40,723 bases of DNA, taken from Xanthobacteraceae bacterium (GTDB taxonomy: Bacteria > Pseudomonadota > Alphaproteobacteria > Rhizobiales > Xanthobacteraceae). The stretch spans positions 1 to 40,723 of the forward strand of contig JASHPW010000132.1 of assembly GCA_030037895.1 (NCBI GenBank), written 5' to 3'. Under the pieces are notes generated by a model. The model ran no database searches. It was given only the letters and a program-made list of their open reading frames with translations, and was not told the origin of the DNA. The stretch's first letter is position 1, and each line of letters opens with the position of its first letter. Both the position numbers and the translations under genes were made by a program. Below, in pieces: positions 11,071 to 20,662 of this stretch.

Positions 11071-11784
11071 ATGGCCAAGCCGAACTACCGACGCGTGATC
11101 GTCAAGCTCTCCGGCGAAGCCCTGAGCGGTCCGGAAAAATTCGGGATCGATCAGCCGACGATCGATCGTTTCGCCGCCGATCTCGTCGCCGCCCACGCGC
11201 TCGGAATAGGTCTTGGCGTCGTGGTCGGCGGCGGCAATATCCTCCGTGGCGCCCAGATTTCTGAGAATGGGCTGTCGCGGCCGACCGCCGACGCGATGGG
11301 AATGTTGGCGACCGTCATGAATGCCCTCGTCCTGGAAGCGGCCATCGAGCGCGCCGGCGTCGGCGCCCGCACCATGTCGGCGCTCGCCATGCCGCAAGTC
11401 TGCGAGACTTATGAGCGCCAGCGCGCGTTGCGCCATCTCGACGACGACACGGTGATCGTCTTCGCCGGCGGCACCGGCAATCCCTATTTCACCACCGATA
11501 CGACGGCGGTCCTGCGCGCCGCCGAGATGGGGTGCGACGCCGTCCTCAAGGCGACCGACGTCGATGGGGTCTATACTGCCGATCCCAAGCGCGATCCGAC
11601 CGCCAAGCGATACGAGCGCCTCGACCATCAGGAGGCGCTCAACCGAAACTTGAAGATCATGGATGCGACGGCGTTTGCGCTTGCCCGGGAAATCCGTATG
11701 CCTATCATCGTCTTTTCGATCCGGGAGCGCGGCGCGATCGAGACCGTTTTGCGCGGGAAGGGGCACTTCACCACCGTCGGCTGA
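11071..11784 (+). CDS. pyrH: UMP kinase
   Basis: A 237-aa member of the amino acid kinase fold that phosphorylates UMP to UDP with ATP for pyrimidine nucleotide supply. It starts with [15 protein letters not shown], the phosphate-binding strand-loop. [12 protein letters not shown] is the glycine-rich loop, and [20 protein letters not shown] is the acceptor-site motif. [13 protein letters not shown] completes the signature. The ATG at 11071 is chosen over a 27-codon upstream extension that runs through the palindromic repeat. The upstream repeat may affect mRNA stability or translation. frr follows after 66 bp. Confidence 0.97.
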   Translation: MAKPNYRRVIVKLSGEALSGPEKFGIDQPTIDRFAADLVAAHALGIGLGVVVGGGNILRGAQISENGLSRPTADAMGMLATVMNALVLEAAIERAGVGARTMSALAMPQVCETYERQRALRHLDDDTVIVFAGGTGNPYFTTDTTAVLRAAEMGCDAVLKATDVDGVYTADPKRDPTAKRYERLDHQEALNRNLKIMDATAFALAREIRMPIIVFSIRERGAIETVLRGKGHFTTVG

Positions 11785-11850
11785 AGATTGCGCACCCGGC
11801 TGAACGCGGCCGCTTGCAGGAGGTCTCAAACGGTGATCGCGGAGGGCACC

Positions 11851-12414
11851 ATGGCCACGACGACATTCGACATGAATGACCTCAAGCGCCGCATGCAGGG
11901 AGCGGTCCAGTCGCTCAAGCAGGACCTTGGCGGTTTGCGCACGGGGCGCGCTTCGACCGCACTGCTCGACCATGTCCAGGTCGAGGCCTATGGCAGCCAT
12001 ATGCCGCTCAATCAGTTGGCCACGATCAGCGTTCCGGAGCCGCGGCTGCTCAACATCCAAGTTTGGGACCGATCGCTGGTTCACACGGTGGAAAAGGCGA
12101 TCTCCGCCGCCAACCTCGGATTGACGCCGTCCACCGAAGGTCAGGTGCTGCGGCTGCGCATTCCCGAACTCAACGAGGAGCGGCGGCGGGAACTGGTGAA
12201 GGTCGCCCACAAATACGCCGAGGCGGCGCGCGTGGCGGTTCGCCATGTCCGTCGCGACGGCCTCGATCTGCTCAGGAAGTTGGAAAAGGACCACAAAATC
12301 AGCGAGGACGACCACAATCGCCACGCCGGAGAGGTGCAGAAAGCGACTGACGAGGTGATTACCGAAGTCGACAAGATGCTCGCCGGCAAGGAAACGGAGA
12401 TCATGACGGTTTGA
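11851..12414 (+). CDS. frr: Ribosome recycling factor
   Basis: A 187-aa factor that, with EF-G, splits the post-termination ribosome. It is mostly three-helix bundle with the family motifs LRTGRAST, the [15 protein letters not shown] segment of the second domain, and [15 protein letters not shown] in the C-terminal helix. The start at 11851 has a GCGGAGGG ribosome site. An in-frame ATG 21 codons earlier gives no conserved residues. The stop codon overlaps the TTG start of uppS (TTGA at 12411-12414), implying translational coupling. Confidence 0.96.
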   Translation: MATTTFDMNDLKRRMQGAVQSLKQDLGGLRTGRASTALLDHVQVEAYGSHMPLNQLATISVPEPRLLNIQVWDRSLVHTVEKAISAANLGLTPSTEGQVLRLRIPELNEERRRELVKVAHKYAEAARVAVRHVRRDGLDLLRKLEKDHKISEDDHNRHAGEVQKATDEVITEVDKMLAGKETEIMTV

Positions 12415-13190
12415 GCGACGCGGCAAGATCGAGAAGCAAAGCGACGCTGCCGCTCCCGGCGCCAAGCGACCGGTTCGACGTGCCGCGGCATGTTGCCATC
12501 ATCATGGATGGCAATGGGCGCTGGGCGGCCGCGCGCGGCCTGCCGCGCGTGGAAGGCCACCGGCGCGGGGTTGAGGCTCTGCGCCGAACCGTGCGCGCGG
12601 CCGCCGATCTCGGCATTTCCGTGTTGACCATTTTCTCCTTCAGCTCCGAGAACTGGTCCCGCCCGTTGGCGGAAATCAACGATCTGTTGGGCCTGTTGCG
12701 CCGTTTCATCCGCAACGATCTCGCCGACTTGCACCGGAGCAACGTGCGCGTGCGCATCATCGGCGAGCGCGACGATCTCGATCGCGACATTCTTCTTCTG
12801 CTTCAGGAAGCGGAGGATTTAACGCGCGGCAATGACGGCCTCACGCTTGTCGTGGCGTTCAATTACGGCGCGCGTCAGGAGATCGCGCACGCGGCGCGCC
12901 GCGTCGCCATCGAAGTGGCGCAGGGGCGTCTTGCGGTCGATGACGTATCGGCGGAGCTTCTCGCCCGCTATTTTCACGCCCCCGACATTCCCGATCCCGA
13001 CGTGATCATCCGCACTAGCGGCGAGCAGCGGTTGTCCAACTTCCTGCTTTGGCAGGCGGCCTACAGCGAGCTTGTCTTCGTTCCGATCAATTGGCCGGAC
13101 TTCGACCGCGCTGCGCTCGAAGGCGTCATCGCCGAATACCGCCGCCGCGAACGCCGCTTCGGCGGGTTGATCGCCCAGACCGGATCGTGA
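12411..13190 (+). CDS. uppS: Undecaprenyl diphosphate synthase
   Basis: A 259-aa cis-prenyltransferase that extends farnesyl diphosphate with isopentenyl diphosphate to the C55 carrier needed for peptidoglycan and surface polysaccharide. [13 protein letters not shown] holds the catalytic Asp33. [23 protein letters not shown] and the diphosphate-binding [21 protein letters not shown] complete the signature. The TTG start at 12411 is the only reasonable in-frame start before the conserved core and overlaps the frr stop. The gene overlaps cdsA by 1 bp (TGATG). The exopolysaccharide locus at the right end of this window depends on this carrier. Confidence 0.95.
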   Translation: MSDAARSRSKATLPLPAPSDRFDVPRHVAIIMDGNGRWAAARGLPRVEGHRRGVEALRRTVRAAADLGISVLTIFSFSSENWSRPLAEINDLLGLLRRFIRNDLADLHRSNVRVRIIGERDDLDRDILLLLQEAEDLTRGNDGLTLVVAFNYGARQEIAHAARRVAIEVAQGRLAVDDVSAELLARYFHAPDIPDPDVIIRTSGEQRLSNFLLWQAAYSELVFVPINWPDFDRAALEGVIAEYRRRERRFGGLIAQTGS

Positions 13191-14083
13191 TGCCGTCCGA
13201 CCATCACGGCGAGCGCGCGGCAAGCATGGTCACAGCGGGCGATGCGAACGAACTGACAGTCCGCGCGGTCTCGGCGGTTGTGCTCGCGCCGGTTGTGCTC
13301 GCATGTACTTATGCCGGCGGCTGGCTTTTCCTGGCCCTGTGCGTCTTCGCCGCCGGCGGCATTCTCTGGGAATGGACCCATCTCATCGCCGGTCGGGCCG
13401 AACCCCGCCTTCTCGCGCCCGGTTTGGCCGCGCTGCTTGCTGCGGTCGTGCTCACCGGCCTGAACCAAATCGGCGCTGCGACAATGACCATCCTGATGGG
13501 CGCCGTGGTCGCCGGCGCCGCATCGGCGGGTCGGCCGCTTGCCGACGGATCGCCCGGGAGGGGAGCCGCAACCTGGGCGCTCGCCGGCGTCATCTATGCC
13601 GGCGTCGCCTTCTTGAGCCCCGCGCTGTTGCGCAGCGATCCGAGATGGGGTTTCACGGCGCTTTTATTCCTGCTCGCAACTGTTTGGGGCAACGACATTT
13701 TTGCCTTCTATTGCGGTCGGGCGATCGGCGGCCCTGCGCTCTGGCCCAGCGTGAGCCCGAACAAGACATGGGCCGGAGCCATCGGCGGGCTTGCCGGGGG
13801 GGTTGCCGCCGGCGTCGCGCTCGCCTATGCGAGTGGTATCGGCAAGCTGGGGATGGCAGGAGTCATGGCGTTGCTGCTCTCGGTCCTGGCGCAAGCCGGC
13901 GACCTCGCCGAGTCTGCGATCAAGCGGCGTTTTGGGGCGAAGGACGCGAGCCGGCTCATCCCCGGTCATGGGGGATTAATGGATCGGCTCGACGGCTTCC
14001 TGGTTGCCGCATTCGCCGCGCTCATCATCGGAATTGTACGTCAAGGAACGGATGCGCCGGCCAGAGGCTTGCTGCTATGGTGA
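13190..14083 (+). CDS. cdsA: Phosphatidate cytidylyltransferase (CDP-diacylglycerol synthase)
   Basis: A 297-aa integral membrane enzyme that makes CDP-diacylglycerol from phosphatidate and CTP, the precursor of all membrane phospholipids. Hydrophobic spans fill most of the chain. Near the C-terminus is the family signature [20 protein letters not shown] followed by [10 protein letters not shown], with the metal-binding acidic residues. Upstream, [12 protein letters not shown] is also conserved. The ATG at 13190 shares its A with the uppS stop. The N-terminal 20 residues are hydrophilic and variable. Confidence 0.94.
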   Translation: MPSDHHGERAASMVTAGDANELTVRAVSAVVLAPVVLACTYAGGWLFLALCVFAAGGILWEWTHLIAGRAEPRLLAPGLAALLAAVVLTGLNQIGAATMTILMGAVVAGAASAGRPLADGSPGRGAATWALAGVIYAGVAFLSPALLRSDPRWGFTALLFLLATVWGNDIFAFYCGRAIGGPALWPSVSPNKTWAGAIGGLAGGVAAGVALAYASGIGKLGMAGVMALLLSVLAQAGDLAESAIKRRFGAKDASRLIPGHGGLMDRLDGFLVAAFAALIIGIVRQGTDAPARGLLLW

Positions 14084-14087
14084 GCCG

Positions 14088-15311
14088 ATGACGCAGACAC
14101 AGCCCAGGGCGCGAGTTGAACTGGCGTCCGTGCCGCGCACGGTGACGCTCCTTGGCGCCACGGGCTCGATCGGCTCGAGCACGGTCGACCTGTTGCGGCA
14201 AGAGTCCGCCCGCTACCGGGTCGAGGCGGTGACCGCGCATCGCAATGCGGCGGCTCTGGCGCATCTCGCGCGCGAACTCGGCGCGCGCTTTGCCGCGGTC
14301 GCGGACGCCGATGCTTACCGCGAACTCAAGACGGAGCTTTCCGGCTCCGGGATCGAAGCGGGCGCCGGTGCAGCGGCCGTCGTCGAGGCGGCGCAGCGCC
14401 CGGCCGATTGGGTGATGGCGGCAATCACCGGCGCAACGAGCCTCAGACCGACGCTCGCCGCCGCCGAACGCGGCGCCACGGTCGCGCTCGCCAACAAGGA
14501 ATGCCTGGTCTGCGCGGGTGCGTTGTTCATGCGGCGGGCGGCGGCCGCCGGCGCCCGGGTGCTGCCGGTCGATTCCGAGCACAACGCGATTTTCCAGGCG
14601 CTGAGCGCCGGCCGGCGCGAAGATGTGCGTCGCATCGTGCTCACCGCTTCGGGCGGGCCGTTTCGCACGTGGCCGCTCGAAGCGATCCGACAAGTGACCG
14701 TGGAGCAGGCGCTCAGACATCCAACCTGGTCCATGGGTCAGAAGGTCACGATCGATTCGGCGACACTGATGAACAAGGGCCTTGAGCTGATCGAGGCGCA
14801 TCATCTTTTTGCCCTGGGAATGGATGCGCTCGATGTCGTCGTCCACCCGCAATCGGTGGTTCACGGCTTGGTGGAATTTCGCGACGGCTCCGTGGTCGCC
14901 CAGCTCGGATCGCCGGACATGCGCATCCCGATCGCCCATTGCCTGGCATGGCCCGTGCGCATGGGAACGCCGGCGCCGCGCCTTAATCTCGCGCGTCTTG
15001 CGACGCTGACGTTCGAGGAGCCCGATCCGATACGCTTCCCGGCGTTGGCGCTGGCCCGTCGGGCGCTTGCGGCCGGCGGCGCCGCGCCCACGATTCTCAA
15101 CGCGGCGAACGAGATCGCGGTGCGCGAATTCGTCGGCCGGCGTCTGGGATTCAACGGTATTCCCGCCCTCGTCGAGGCGACGCTCAATGCGGCGGAGCGG
15201 CATGGCGCAATAGCCGAGCCGCAATCCGTGGAGGACGCGCTCGCCATTGACCATAACGCAAGAAGGTTGGCCGCCGACCTCTTGCCCGAAATTGCCGCAA
15301 TGGCATCCTAA
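14088..15311 (+). CDS. dxr: 1-deoxy-D-xylulose 5-phosphate reductoisomerase
   Basis: A 407-aa NADPH-dependent enzyme that converts DXP to 2-C-methyl-D-erythritol 4-phosphate, the committed step of the MEP isoprenoid pathway. The nucleotide-binding loop is [31 protein letters not shown] and [14 protein letters not shown] carry catalytic Lys, Asp and Glu residues, and [20 protein letters not shown] is the conserved substrate segment. It starts 4 bp after cdsA. Since uppS uses the products of this pathway, its presence here ties precursor supply to envelope synthesis. Confidence 0.96.
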   Translation: MTQTQPRARVELASVPRTVTLLGATGSIGSSTVDLLRQESARYRVEAVTAHRNAAALAHLARELGARFAAVADADAYRELKTELSGSGIEAGAGAAAVVEAAQRPADWVMAAITGATSLRPTLAAAERGATVALANKECLVCAGALFMRRAAAAGARVLPVDSEHNAIFQALSAGRREDVRRIVLTASGGPFRTWPLEAIRQVTVEQALRHPTWSMGQKVTIDSATLMNKGLELIEAHHLFALGMDALDVVVHPQSVVHGLVEFRDGSVVAQLGSPDMRIPIAHCLAWPVRMGTPAPRLNLARLATLTFEEPDPIRFPALALARRALAAGGAAPTILNAANEIAVREFVGRRLGFNGIPALVEATLNAAERHGAIAEPQSVEDALAIDHNARRLAADLLPEIAAMAS

Positions 15312-15356
15312 GGCTAGGACCGGCCGGGACAATCAAGCGTGGGGTAGGGCAACGTC

Positions 15357-16508
15357 ATGGGGTTGAACTTTTTGTCGCACTTGCACGCGCTCGGCGGCGG
15401 CGTAACGGAATATGTTATTCCCTTTCTGTTCGTTCTCAGCCTTGTCGTCTTTTTTCATGAGCTGGGCCATTTTCTGATTGCACGCTGGTGTGGCGTGCGA
15501 GTTCTGGTCTTTTCCATAGGATTTGGCCCGGAAATCGTCGGCTTCAACGATCGTTACGGCACGCGCTGGAAGATCTCCGCCGTTCCCCTCGGCGGGTTCG
15601 TGAAATTCTTCGGCGATGAGAATGTGGCGAGCGCCCCGACGGGCGCTCGCGCCGCCAACATGGACGCGAGCGAGTGCGCGCACAGTTTCGTGTTCCAGCC
15701 GGTCCTCAAGCGTGCGGCCATCGTCGTGGCGGGACCGCTGGCAAATTTCGTTTTGGCAATTGTGATTTTTACCGCGATCTTCACACTGTACGGCAAACAA
15801 ACAGTGAGCGCCCGGGTGGATGCCGTACAGCCGAACAGCGCCGCGGCCGCGGCGGGATTCCAGCCCGGCGACCTCGTCGTGGCGATCGACGATCATGCCA
15901 TCCACAGCTTTGCCGACATGCAGCGCATCGTCGGCACGAGCGCCGGAGAAGCCCTCGCCATTACGGTCGATCGCGGGGGCACGCGACGGGTGCTCAAGGC
16001 CACGCCGACGCTCAAGGCGGTCAAGGACAATTTTGGCAACGTCCATCGTATCGGCATACTCGGCATCAGCCGGTCAATGGCGGCGGAAGATCTGAAACTG
16101 CACCCGGTAGCGTTGCCGCAGGCCGCCTGGATGGGCGTGCAGGAGACTTGGTTCGTGGTCGACCGGACGCTGAGTTACATTGGCGGCGTCATCGTCGGCC
16201 GCGAGGCTGCGGATCAGCTCGGCGGCCCGATCCGGATTGCTCAGATGTCTGGACAAGTGGCCACGATCGGCTTCGTTGCTCTCATCCATCTCACGGCCGT
16301 TCTTTCCGTTTCCATCGGGTTGCTCAATCTCTTTCCGATTCCCATGCTCGACGGGGGTCACCTTTTGTTCTATTTGATCGAAGCCATGCGTGGCCGCCCG
16401 CTGTCGGAAAGAGTCCAGGAATTCGGTTTCCGCATCGGCCTCGCGATCGTCCTCATGTTGATGATATTTGCAACTTTCAATGACATTGTTCATTTGACAA
16501 CGTCCTAG
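15357..16508 (+). CDS. rseP: Site-2 protease RseP (intramembrane zinc metalloprotease)
   Basis: A 383-aa inner-membrane protease of the S2P/M50 family that cleaves anti-sigma factors and remnant signal peptides. Span 1 carries the zinc motif HELGH (His34, Glu35, His38) in VVFFHELGHFLIARWCGVRV. A periplasmic PDZ domain covers about residues 130-200 (GFQPGDLVVAIDDH). The second catalytic motif, NLFPIPMLDGGHLLFY, is near residue 320. Only one PDZ domain is apparent, whereas E. coli RseP (about 450 aa) has two. The ATG at 15357 follows GGGGTAGGGC. The dxr-rseP-bamA order is conserved. Confidence 0.95.
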   Translation: MGLNFLSHLHALGGGVTEYVIPFLFVLSLVVFFHELGHFLIARWCGVRVLVFSIGFGPEIVGFNDRYGTRWKISAVPLGGFVKFFGDENVASAPTGARAANMDASECAHSFVFQPVLKRAAIVVAGPLANFVLAIVIFTAIFTLYGKQTVSARVDAVQPNSAAAAAGFQPGDLVVAIDDHAIHSFADMQRIVGTSAGEALAITVDRGGTRRVLKATPTLKAVKDNFGNVHRIGILGISRSMAAEDLKLHPVALPQAAWMGVQETWFVVDRTLSYIGGVIVGREAADQLGGPIRIAQMSGQVATIGFVALIHLTAVLSVSIGLLNLFPIPMLDGGHLLFYLIEAMRGRPLSERVQEFGFRIGLAIVLMLMIFATFNDIVHLTTS

Positions 16509-16660
16509 GGGGATGTGAGGAGCGCGCAGCGTCGATGGGTGAACGCATGGGATCGTTGGGAGAAAGTGGCATAGAACTAGGGTTTTGAGCAGGAAAAGCT
16601 GAGGGAGATTCTGAACGACCCGCCTGGGGGTGGCCACGAGGGGATAAGGGCGCTTTGCGC

Positions 16661-19252
16661 ATGGACATGTGTGTGCGGGTAAGACGAGGGCTCGTGGCCG
16701 GCTTGCTCCTCGGCGGGCTTTTCCTTGGCTTTGCTGCCGCCGGTGCCGCGGTCGGCGCGCCGGCGGAATCCGGCGTGACCGCAAGTTCCATTGTGGTCGA
16801 AGGCAACCGCCGCGTCGACGCCGACACGATCCGCTCGTATTTCAAGCTGGCGCCCGGCGAGCACCTCGATGCCGCCAAGATCGACGCCGCGTTGAAAGCC
16901 CTTTACGCCTCGGGTCTGTTCGAGGATGTCCGCATCAACCGGTCCGGCGGCCGGCTCGTCGTGACCGTGGTGGAAGCGCCGGTCATCGACCGGCTCGCCT
17001 TCGAAGGCAACAATAAGATCAAGGATGAGCAACTTCAGCAGGAAATCCAATCGAAAGCCCGCGGGACGCTGTCGCGCGCGACCGTGCAGGCCGACGTCGA
17101 ACGCATCATCGAGGTCTATCATCGCAACGGACGCTTCGACGTCCAGGTCGTGCCGAAGATCATCCGCCGACCGAACAATCGAGTCGACCTGATTTTCGAG
17201 ATCAAGGAAGGGGAGAAGACCGGCGTCAAGTCGATCGTCTTCGTCGGCAACCACGCCTATTCGGACTACCGCCTCAAGGAGGTGATCAAGACATCGATAT
17301 CGCATTGGTACAGCTTTCTGCAGACCACGGACGTTTACGACCCCGATCGCATCGAGGCCGACCGCGATCTGCTCCGGCGCTTCTATCTCAGCCACGGCTA
17401 CGCCGACGTGCAAGTCGTCTCCGCGACCGGCGAATACGATCCCGCCAAGAAGGGTTTCATCGTCACCTTCACGATCGATGAAGGACCGCTGTACCACTTC
17501 GGCGCGATCGACATTCAATCCAATATCCATGCCGTCGATTCGCGGTCGTTGCGCTCCGTTCTACGGATGAAAGCCGGTGACATCTATAACGGCGACGCGG
17601 TCGAGAAAACGGTCGAGGACCTCACCGTCGAAATTGCCAAACACGGCTATCCCTTCGCCACGGTGCGACCGCGCGGCGACCGCAATGTCGAGCGGCGAAC
17701 GGTCGGCGTCGTCTTTGTCGTGGATGAGGGCACCCGCGCCTATATCGAGCGCATCAACATCCGCGGCAACACCCGAACGCGCGATTACGTGATCCGGCGC
17801 GAGTTCGACATTGCCGAAGGCGATCCGTACAACCGCGCCTTGATCGATCGCGCCGAGAGGCGGATCAAGAACCTCAACTTCTTCAAGTCGGTGAAGATCA
17901 CCACCGAGCCGGGCTCGGCGCCCGACCGGGTGGTGATCAATGTCGACGTCGAGGAGCAATCGACCGGGGACTTCTCGGTTATGGGCGGCTACTCGACCGC
18001 CGACGGCTTTATGGCGCAAGTGTCGGTCTCCGAACGCAACCTCCTCGGGACCGGCCGGTTCGCCAAGGCCTCCGTCACCTATGGACAATATATTCGTGGC
18101 GTCGAGCTTAATTTCGTCGAACCTTATTTTCTCGACGACCGACTCTCTTTCGGTACCAATTTGTTTGCGCGGCAGACCCTCGCCAGCCCCTACCTCTCAT
18201 ACGGCACCACAAACATCGGCACCTCGCTTAGTCTCGGCATTCCGCTGCGCGAGGATCTCACGTTTCAACTGCGCTATTCGGTGTACTGGCAGGACATCAA
18301 CCTGGCGACGTCGATAGACGATTGCAACAACATCAATCCGAATTTCTCGACGACGTTTCCGACCCCGGCCGCCGTAACCGCCGCCGCGGCCGCCGGCGTG
18401 CCCTATGCCGGCGTCGCCGCTGCCCAGGCGGCCGGCACACAGTGGAACTGCCTCGGCTTCCAAGGCGTGTCGACGGGCGAGGCCTCTCTGCCGGTCCGAA
18501 TAGAGGCGGCAGAGGGAGGGTACCTGACGTCGCTCGCCGGGTATGGATTGGCCTACAACACGCTCGACAACAATAAGCACCCCACGAGCGGTATGCTGCT
18601 CAGCGTCGGCCAGGACTTCGCCGGTCTTGGCGGCAGCGTCGCCTATGTGCGCTCGGTCGCGGACTTCCATAGCTATTACGAGATCGTCTCCGATTTCATC
18701 GGTATCCTGCATCTGCAAGCTGGCGATATGTTTGGACTTGACGGCCAGGACATACGGTTGCTTGACGACTTCAAGATGGGTCCTAATCTCGTGCGCGGTT
18801 TTGAGCCGGCCGGCCTCGGCCCGCGCGACATCACCTCCTGTCCGCCCGGAACCCAGAACATCTGCACCGCCGGCGATGCGCTCGGCGGGACGATGTACTG
18901 GGGCGCCAGTGCCGAGGTGCAATATCCGTTCTATTTCCTGCCCAAGGATGCCGGCTTCCGCGGCGCCGTGTTCGTCGATTCCGGTTCAGAATGGGGCTAT
19001 CAGGGGGGAGGGACGACGTGGGGGACCACCGGAGAAATCAACGGGCAGGTGACCACCGCAACCGGCGCCAGTTTTAATTGCAAATGCGGTATGGTGTACG
19101 CCGACAGCCCGGCCCCGCGCGTGTCGGTCGGCTTCAGCCTGATCTGGGACTCGCCCTTTGGGCCGTTGCGTTTCGATTTTGCCTATCCGCTGGTGAAAGA
19201 GTGGTATGACCGCACCCAGTTTTTCCAATTTGGCGGTGGAACGCATTTCTGA
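16661..19252 (+). CDS. bamA: Outer membrane protein assembly factor BamA
   Basis: An 863-aa Omp85 protein that inserts beta-barrel proteins into the outer membrane. A signal peptide (about residues 1-32, ending GAPA) precedes five POTRA repeats beginning ASSIVVEGNRRVDADTI. The second half is the barrel, with the conserved loop-6 region and the Bam-type end LRFDFAYPLVKEWYDRTQFF, and the final residue is Phe. The barrel holds an Ala-rich insertion (about residues 565-595) and six Cys (555, 597, 727, 735, 807, 809) spaced as three pairs, unusual for this family. ATG 16661 is preferred to TTG 16655 because AAGGG lies 10 bp upstream. bamE is also in this window. Confidence 0.95.
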   Translation: MDMCVRVRRGLVAGLLLGGLFLGFAAAGAAVGAPAESGVTASSIVVEGNRRVDADTIRSYFKLAPGEHLDAAKIDAALKALYASGLFEDVRINRSGGRLVVTVVEAPVIDRLAFEGNNKIKDEQLQQEIQSKARGTLSRATVQADVERIIEVYHRNGRFDVQVVPKIIRRPNNRVDLIFEIKEGEKTGVKSIVFVGNHAYSDYRLKEVIKTSISHWYSFLQTTDVYDPDRIEADRDLLRRFYLSHGYADVQVVSATGEYDPAKKGFIVTFTIDEGPLYHFGAIDIQSNIHAVDSRSLRSVLRMKAGDIYNGDAVEKTVEDLTVEIAKHGYPFATVRPRGDRNVERRTVGVVFVVDEGTRAYIERINIRGNTRTRDYVIRREFDIAEGDPYNRALIDRAERRIKNLNFFKSVKITTEPGSAPDRVVINVDVEEQSTGDFSVMGGYSTADGFMAQVSVSERNLLGTGRFAKASVTYGQYIRGVELNFVEPYFLDDRLSFGTNLFARQTLASPYLSYGTTNIGTSLSLGIPLREDLTFQLRYSVYWQDINLATSIDDCNNINPNFSTTFPTPAAVTAAAAAGVPYAGVAAAQAAGTQWNCLGFQGVSTGEASLPVRIEAAEGGYLTSLAGYGLAYNTLDNNKHPTSGMLLSVGQDFAGLGGSVAYVRSVADFHSYYEIVSDFIGILHLQAGDMFGLDGQDIRLLDDFKMGPNLVRGFEPAGLGPRDITSCPPGTQNICTAGDALGGTMYWGASAEVQYPFYFLPKDAGFRGAVFVDSGSEWGYQGGGTTWGTTGEINGQVTTATGASFNCKCGMVYADSPAPRVSVGFSLIWDSPFGPLRFDFAYPLVKEWYDRTQFFQFGGGTHF

Positions 19253-19283
19253 TTGCGGCGGCGACCTCATTACGGCCGAGCGC

Positions 19284-20213
19284 ATGCCCGGTGTCCTTTC
19301 AAGCAATCGCGAGCTGACGATTCGCGAGATCGTGGCGCTGACCGGCGCCGAGCCGCACCCCGATGCGGCGCTCGACCGGCGCATCGGCAACATCGCTCCG
19401 CTCGATACGGCGGCAACCGCCGATATCAGTTTCCTCGACAATGCAAAACATCTGGGTGCGCTCTCTATCACTCGAGCCGGGGCCTGCCTGATAACGCCGC
19501 GTTTCCAGGCCGCGGCGCCAAAGGGGCTTGTCGTTCTGGTGACGGACGAGCCGTATCGCGCCTTCGTTGCGGTGGCGCGTGCGCTGTTTCCCTCCGCGTT
19601 GCGGCCGTCTTCGCTGTTCGGCGCGAGCGCGGGCGCGGCGGGCGCATACGTGCATGCCTCGGCGCGGATCGAGGCGGGCGTGACGCTTGATCCGCTCGCG
19701 GTGATCGGCCCCGGCGCGGAGATCGGCGCGGGCACGCTGATCGCGGCCGGCGCAGTGATCGGGCCGGGCGTCGCCATCGGACGCGATTGTGCGATCGGCG
19801 CCGGTGCCACGGTGCAAAACGCGTTGATCGGCGATCGCGTCATCATCCATCCCGGCGCCCGCATCGGCCAGGACGGATTCGGCTATTTGCCGTCCCGGCA
19901 GGGCCAGCAGAAAATCCCGCAGACCCGCCGCGTCATCATTCAGGACGACGTGGAGATCGGCGCCAACGCCACCATCGACCGCGGCTTCACTCGGGATACG
20001 ATCATCGGCGAGGGCACCAAGATCGACAATCTCGTGCAAATCGCGCACAACGGCATCATCGGACGGCACTGCCTGATTGCCGGGCGGACCGTCATATCCG
20101 GTGATGCGAATGTTGGCGACTTCGTCATGATGGACGGCAAGGCGGGCGGCGCGGCGCCCGGGGTCGGCCCGCCTGCGCCGATGCGCGGCAAGCCCGAAGG
20201 GGAGGGGGAATGA
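19284..20213 (+). CDS. lpxD: UDP-3-O-(3-hydroxyacyl)glucosamine N-acyltransferase, C-terminally shortened
   Basis: A 309-aa enzyme that adds the second hydroxyacyl chain in lipid A synthesis, working as a trimer with acyl-ACP. The N-terminal uridine-binding domain (LTIREIVALTGAEP to about residue 100) is followed by left-handed hexapeptide repeats from about 118. The catalytic His255 is in DNLVQIAHNGIIGRH. After GDFVMMDGKAGG the usual last coils (GDGA.IAA.SGV..D.P.G) and C-terminal helix are missing, and the chain ends in a Gly/Pro-rich PGVGPPAPMRGKPEGEGE. Length is about 30-45 residues below normal. The ATGA overlap with fabZ is intact. ATG 19284 fits the family N-terminus, while ATG 19206 would overlap bamA. 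Confidence 0.88.
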   Translation: MPGVLSSNRELTIREIVALTGAEPHPDAALDRRIGNIAPLDTAATADISFLDNAKHLGALSITRAGACLITPRFQAAAPKGLVVLVTDEPYRAFVAVARALFPSALRPSSLFGASAGAAGAYVHASARIEAGVTLDPLAVIGPGAEIGAGTLIAAGAVIGPGVAIGRDCAIGAGATVQNALIGDRVIIHPGARIGQDGFGYLPSRQGQQKIPQTRRVIIQDDVEIGANATIDRGFTRDTIIGEGTKIDNLVQIAHNGIIGRHCLIAGRTVISGDANVGDFVMMDGKAGGAAPGVGPPAPMRGKPEGEGE

Positions 20214-20662
20214 CCGTCGAAGCTGTCGGCGCCGCCGACATCCATGAGATCCTGCGGCTGTTGCCGCACCGCTATCCCTTTCTCATGGTCGACCGCGTCA
20301 CCGACATACGCGGGGACGAGCACGGGGTTGGACGCAAAAATCTCACGATCAACGAGCCGCAATTCGTCGGTCATTTCCCGGAAAACCCGGTGATGCCCGG
20401 GGTGCTGGTGATCGAGGGCATGGCGCAAACCGCGGCCGTGCTTGTGCTGCGGCTGCAAAAGACCAGCGAGCCGCGCCCGATGTTTCTCCTGACGATCGAC
20501 AAAGCCAAGTTTCGCAAGCCGGCGGTGCCCGGCGACGTGGTTGAATATCACGTCGACAAGATCGCGCGTCGCCGCAGCATGTGGTGGTACCGCGCCGAGG
20601 CCAAAGTCGGCAGCGTGCTGATCGCCGAAGCCGAAGTCGGCGCGTTCCTTACCGAGGTCTAG
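20210..20662 (+). CDS. fabZ: 3-hydroxyacyl-[acyl-carrier-protein] dehydratase FabZ
   Basis: A 150-aa hot-dog-fold dehydratase that removes water from 3-hydroxyacyl-ACP in fatty acid elongation. The catalytic His55 is in VGHFPENPVMPGVLVIEGMA and the catalytic Glu69 is in the same segment. LLPHRYPFLMVDRV is the conserved N-terminal stretch. It overlaps lpxD by 4 bp (ATGA) and is followed directly by lpxA with no gap. FabZ competes with LpxA and LpxD for 3-hydroxyacyl-ACP, so shared transcription keeps lipid A and phospholipid synthesis in step. Confidence 0.97.
   Translation: MTVEAVGAADIHEILRLLPHRYPFLMVDRVTDIRGDEHGVGRKNLTINEPQFVGHFPENPVMPGVLVIEGMAQTAAVLVLRLQKTSEPRPMFLLTIDKAKFRKPAVPGDVVEYHVDKIARRRSMWWYRAEAKVGSVLIAEAEVGAFLTEV

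Noticed and set aside
10036-12465. An 809-codon minus-strand frame across tsf, pyrH, frr and uppS
   Set aside because: Antisense to four conserved genes and through the palindromic repeat; no recognisable domain.
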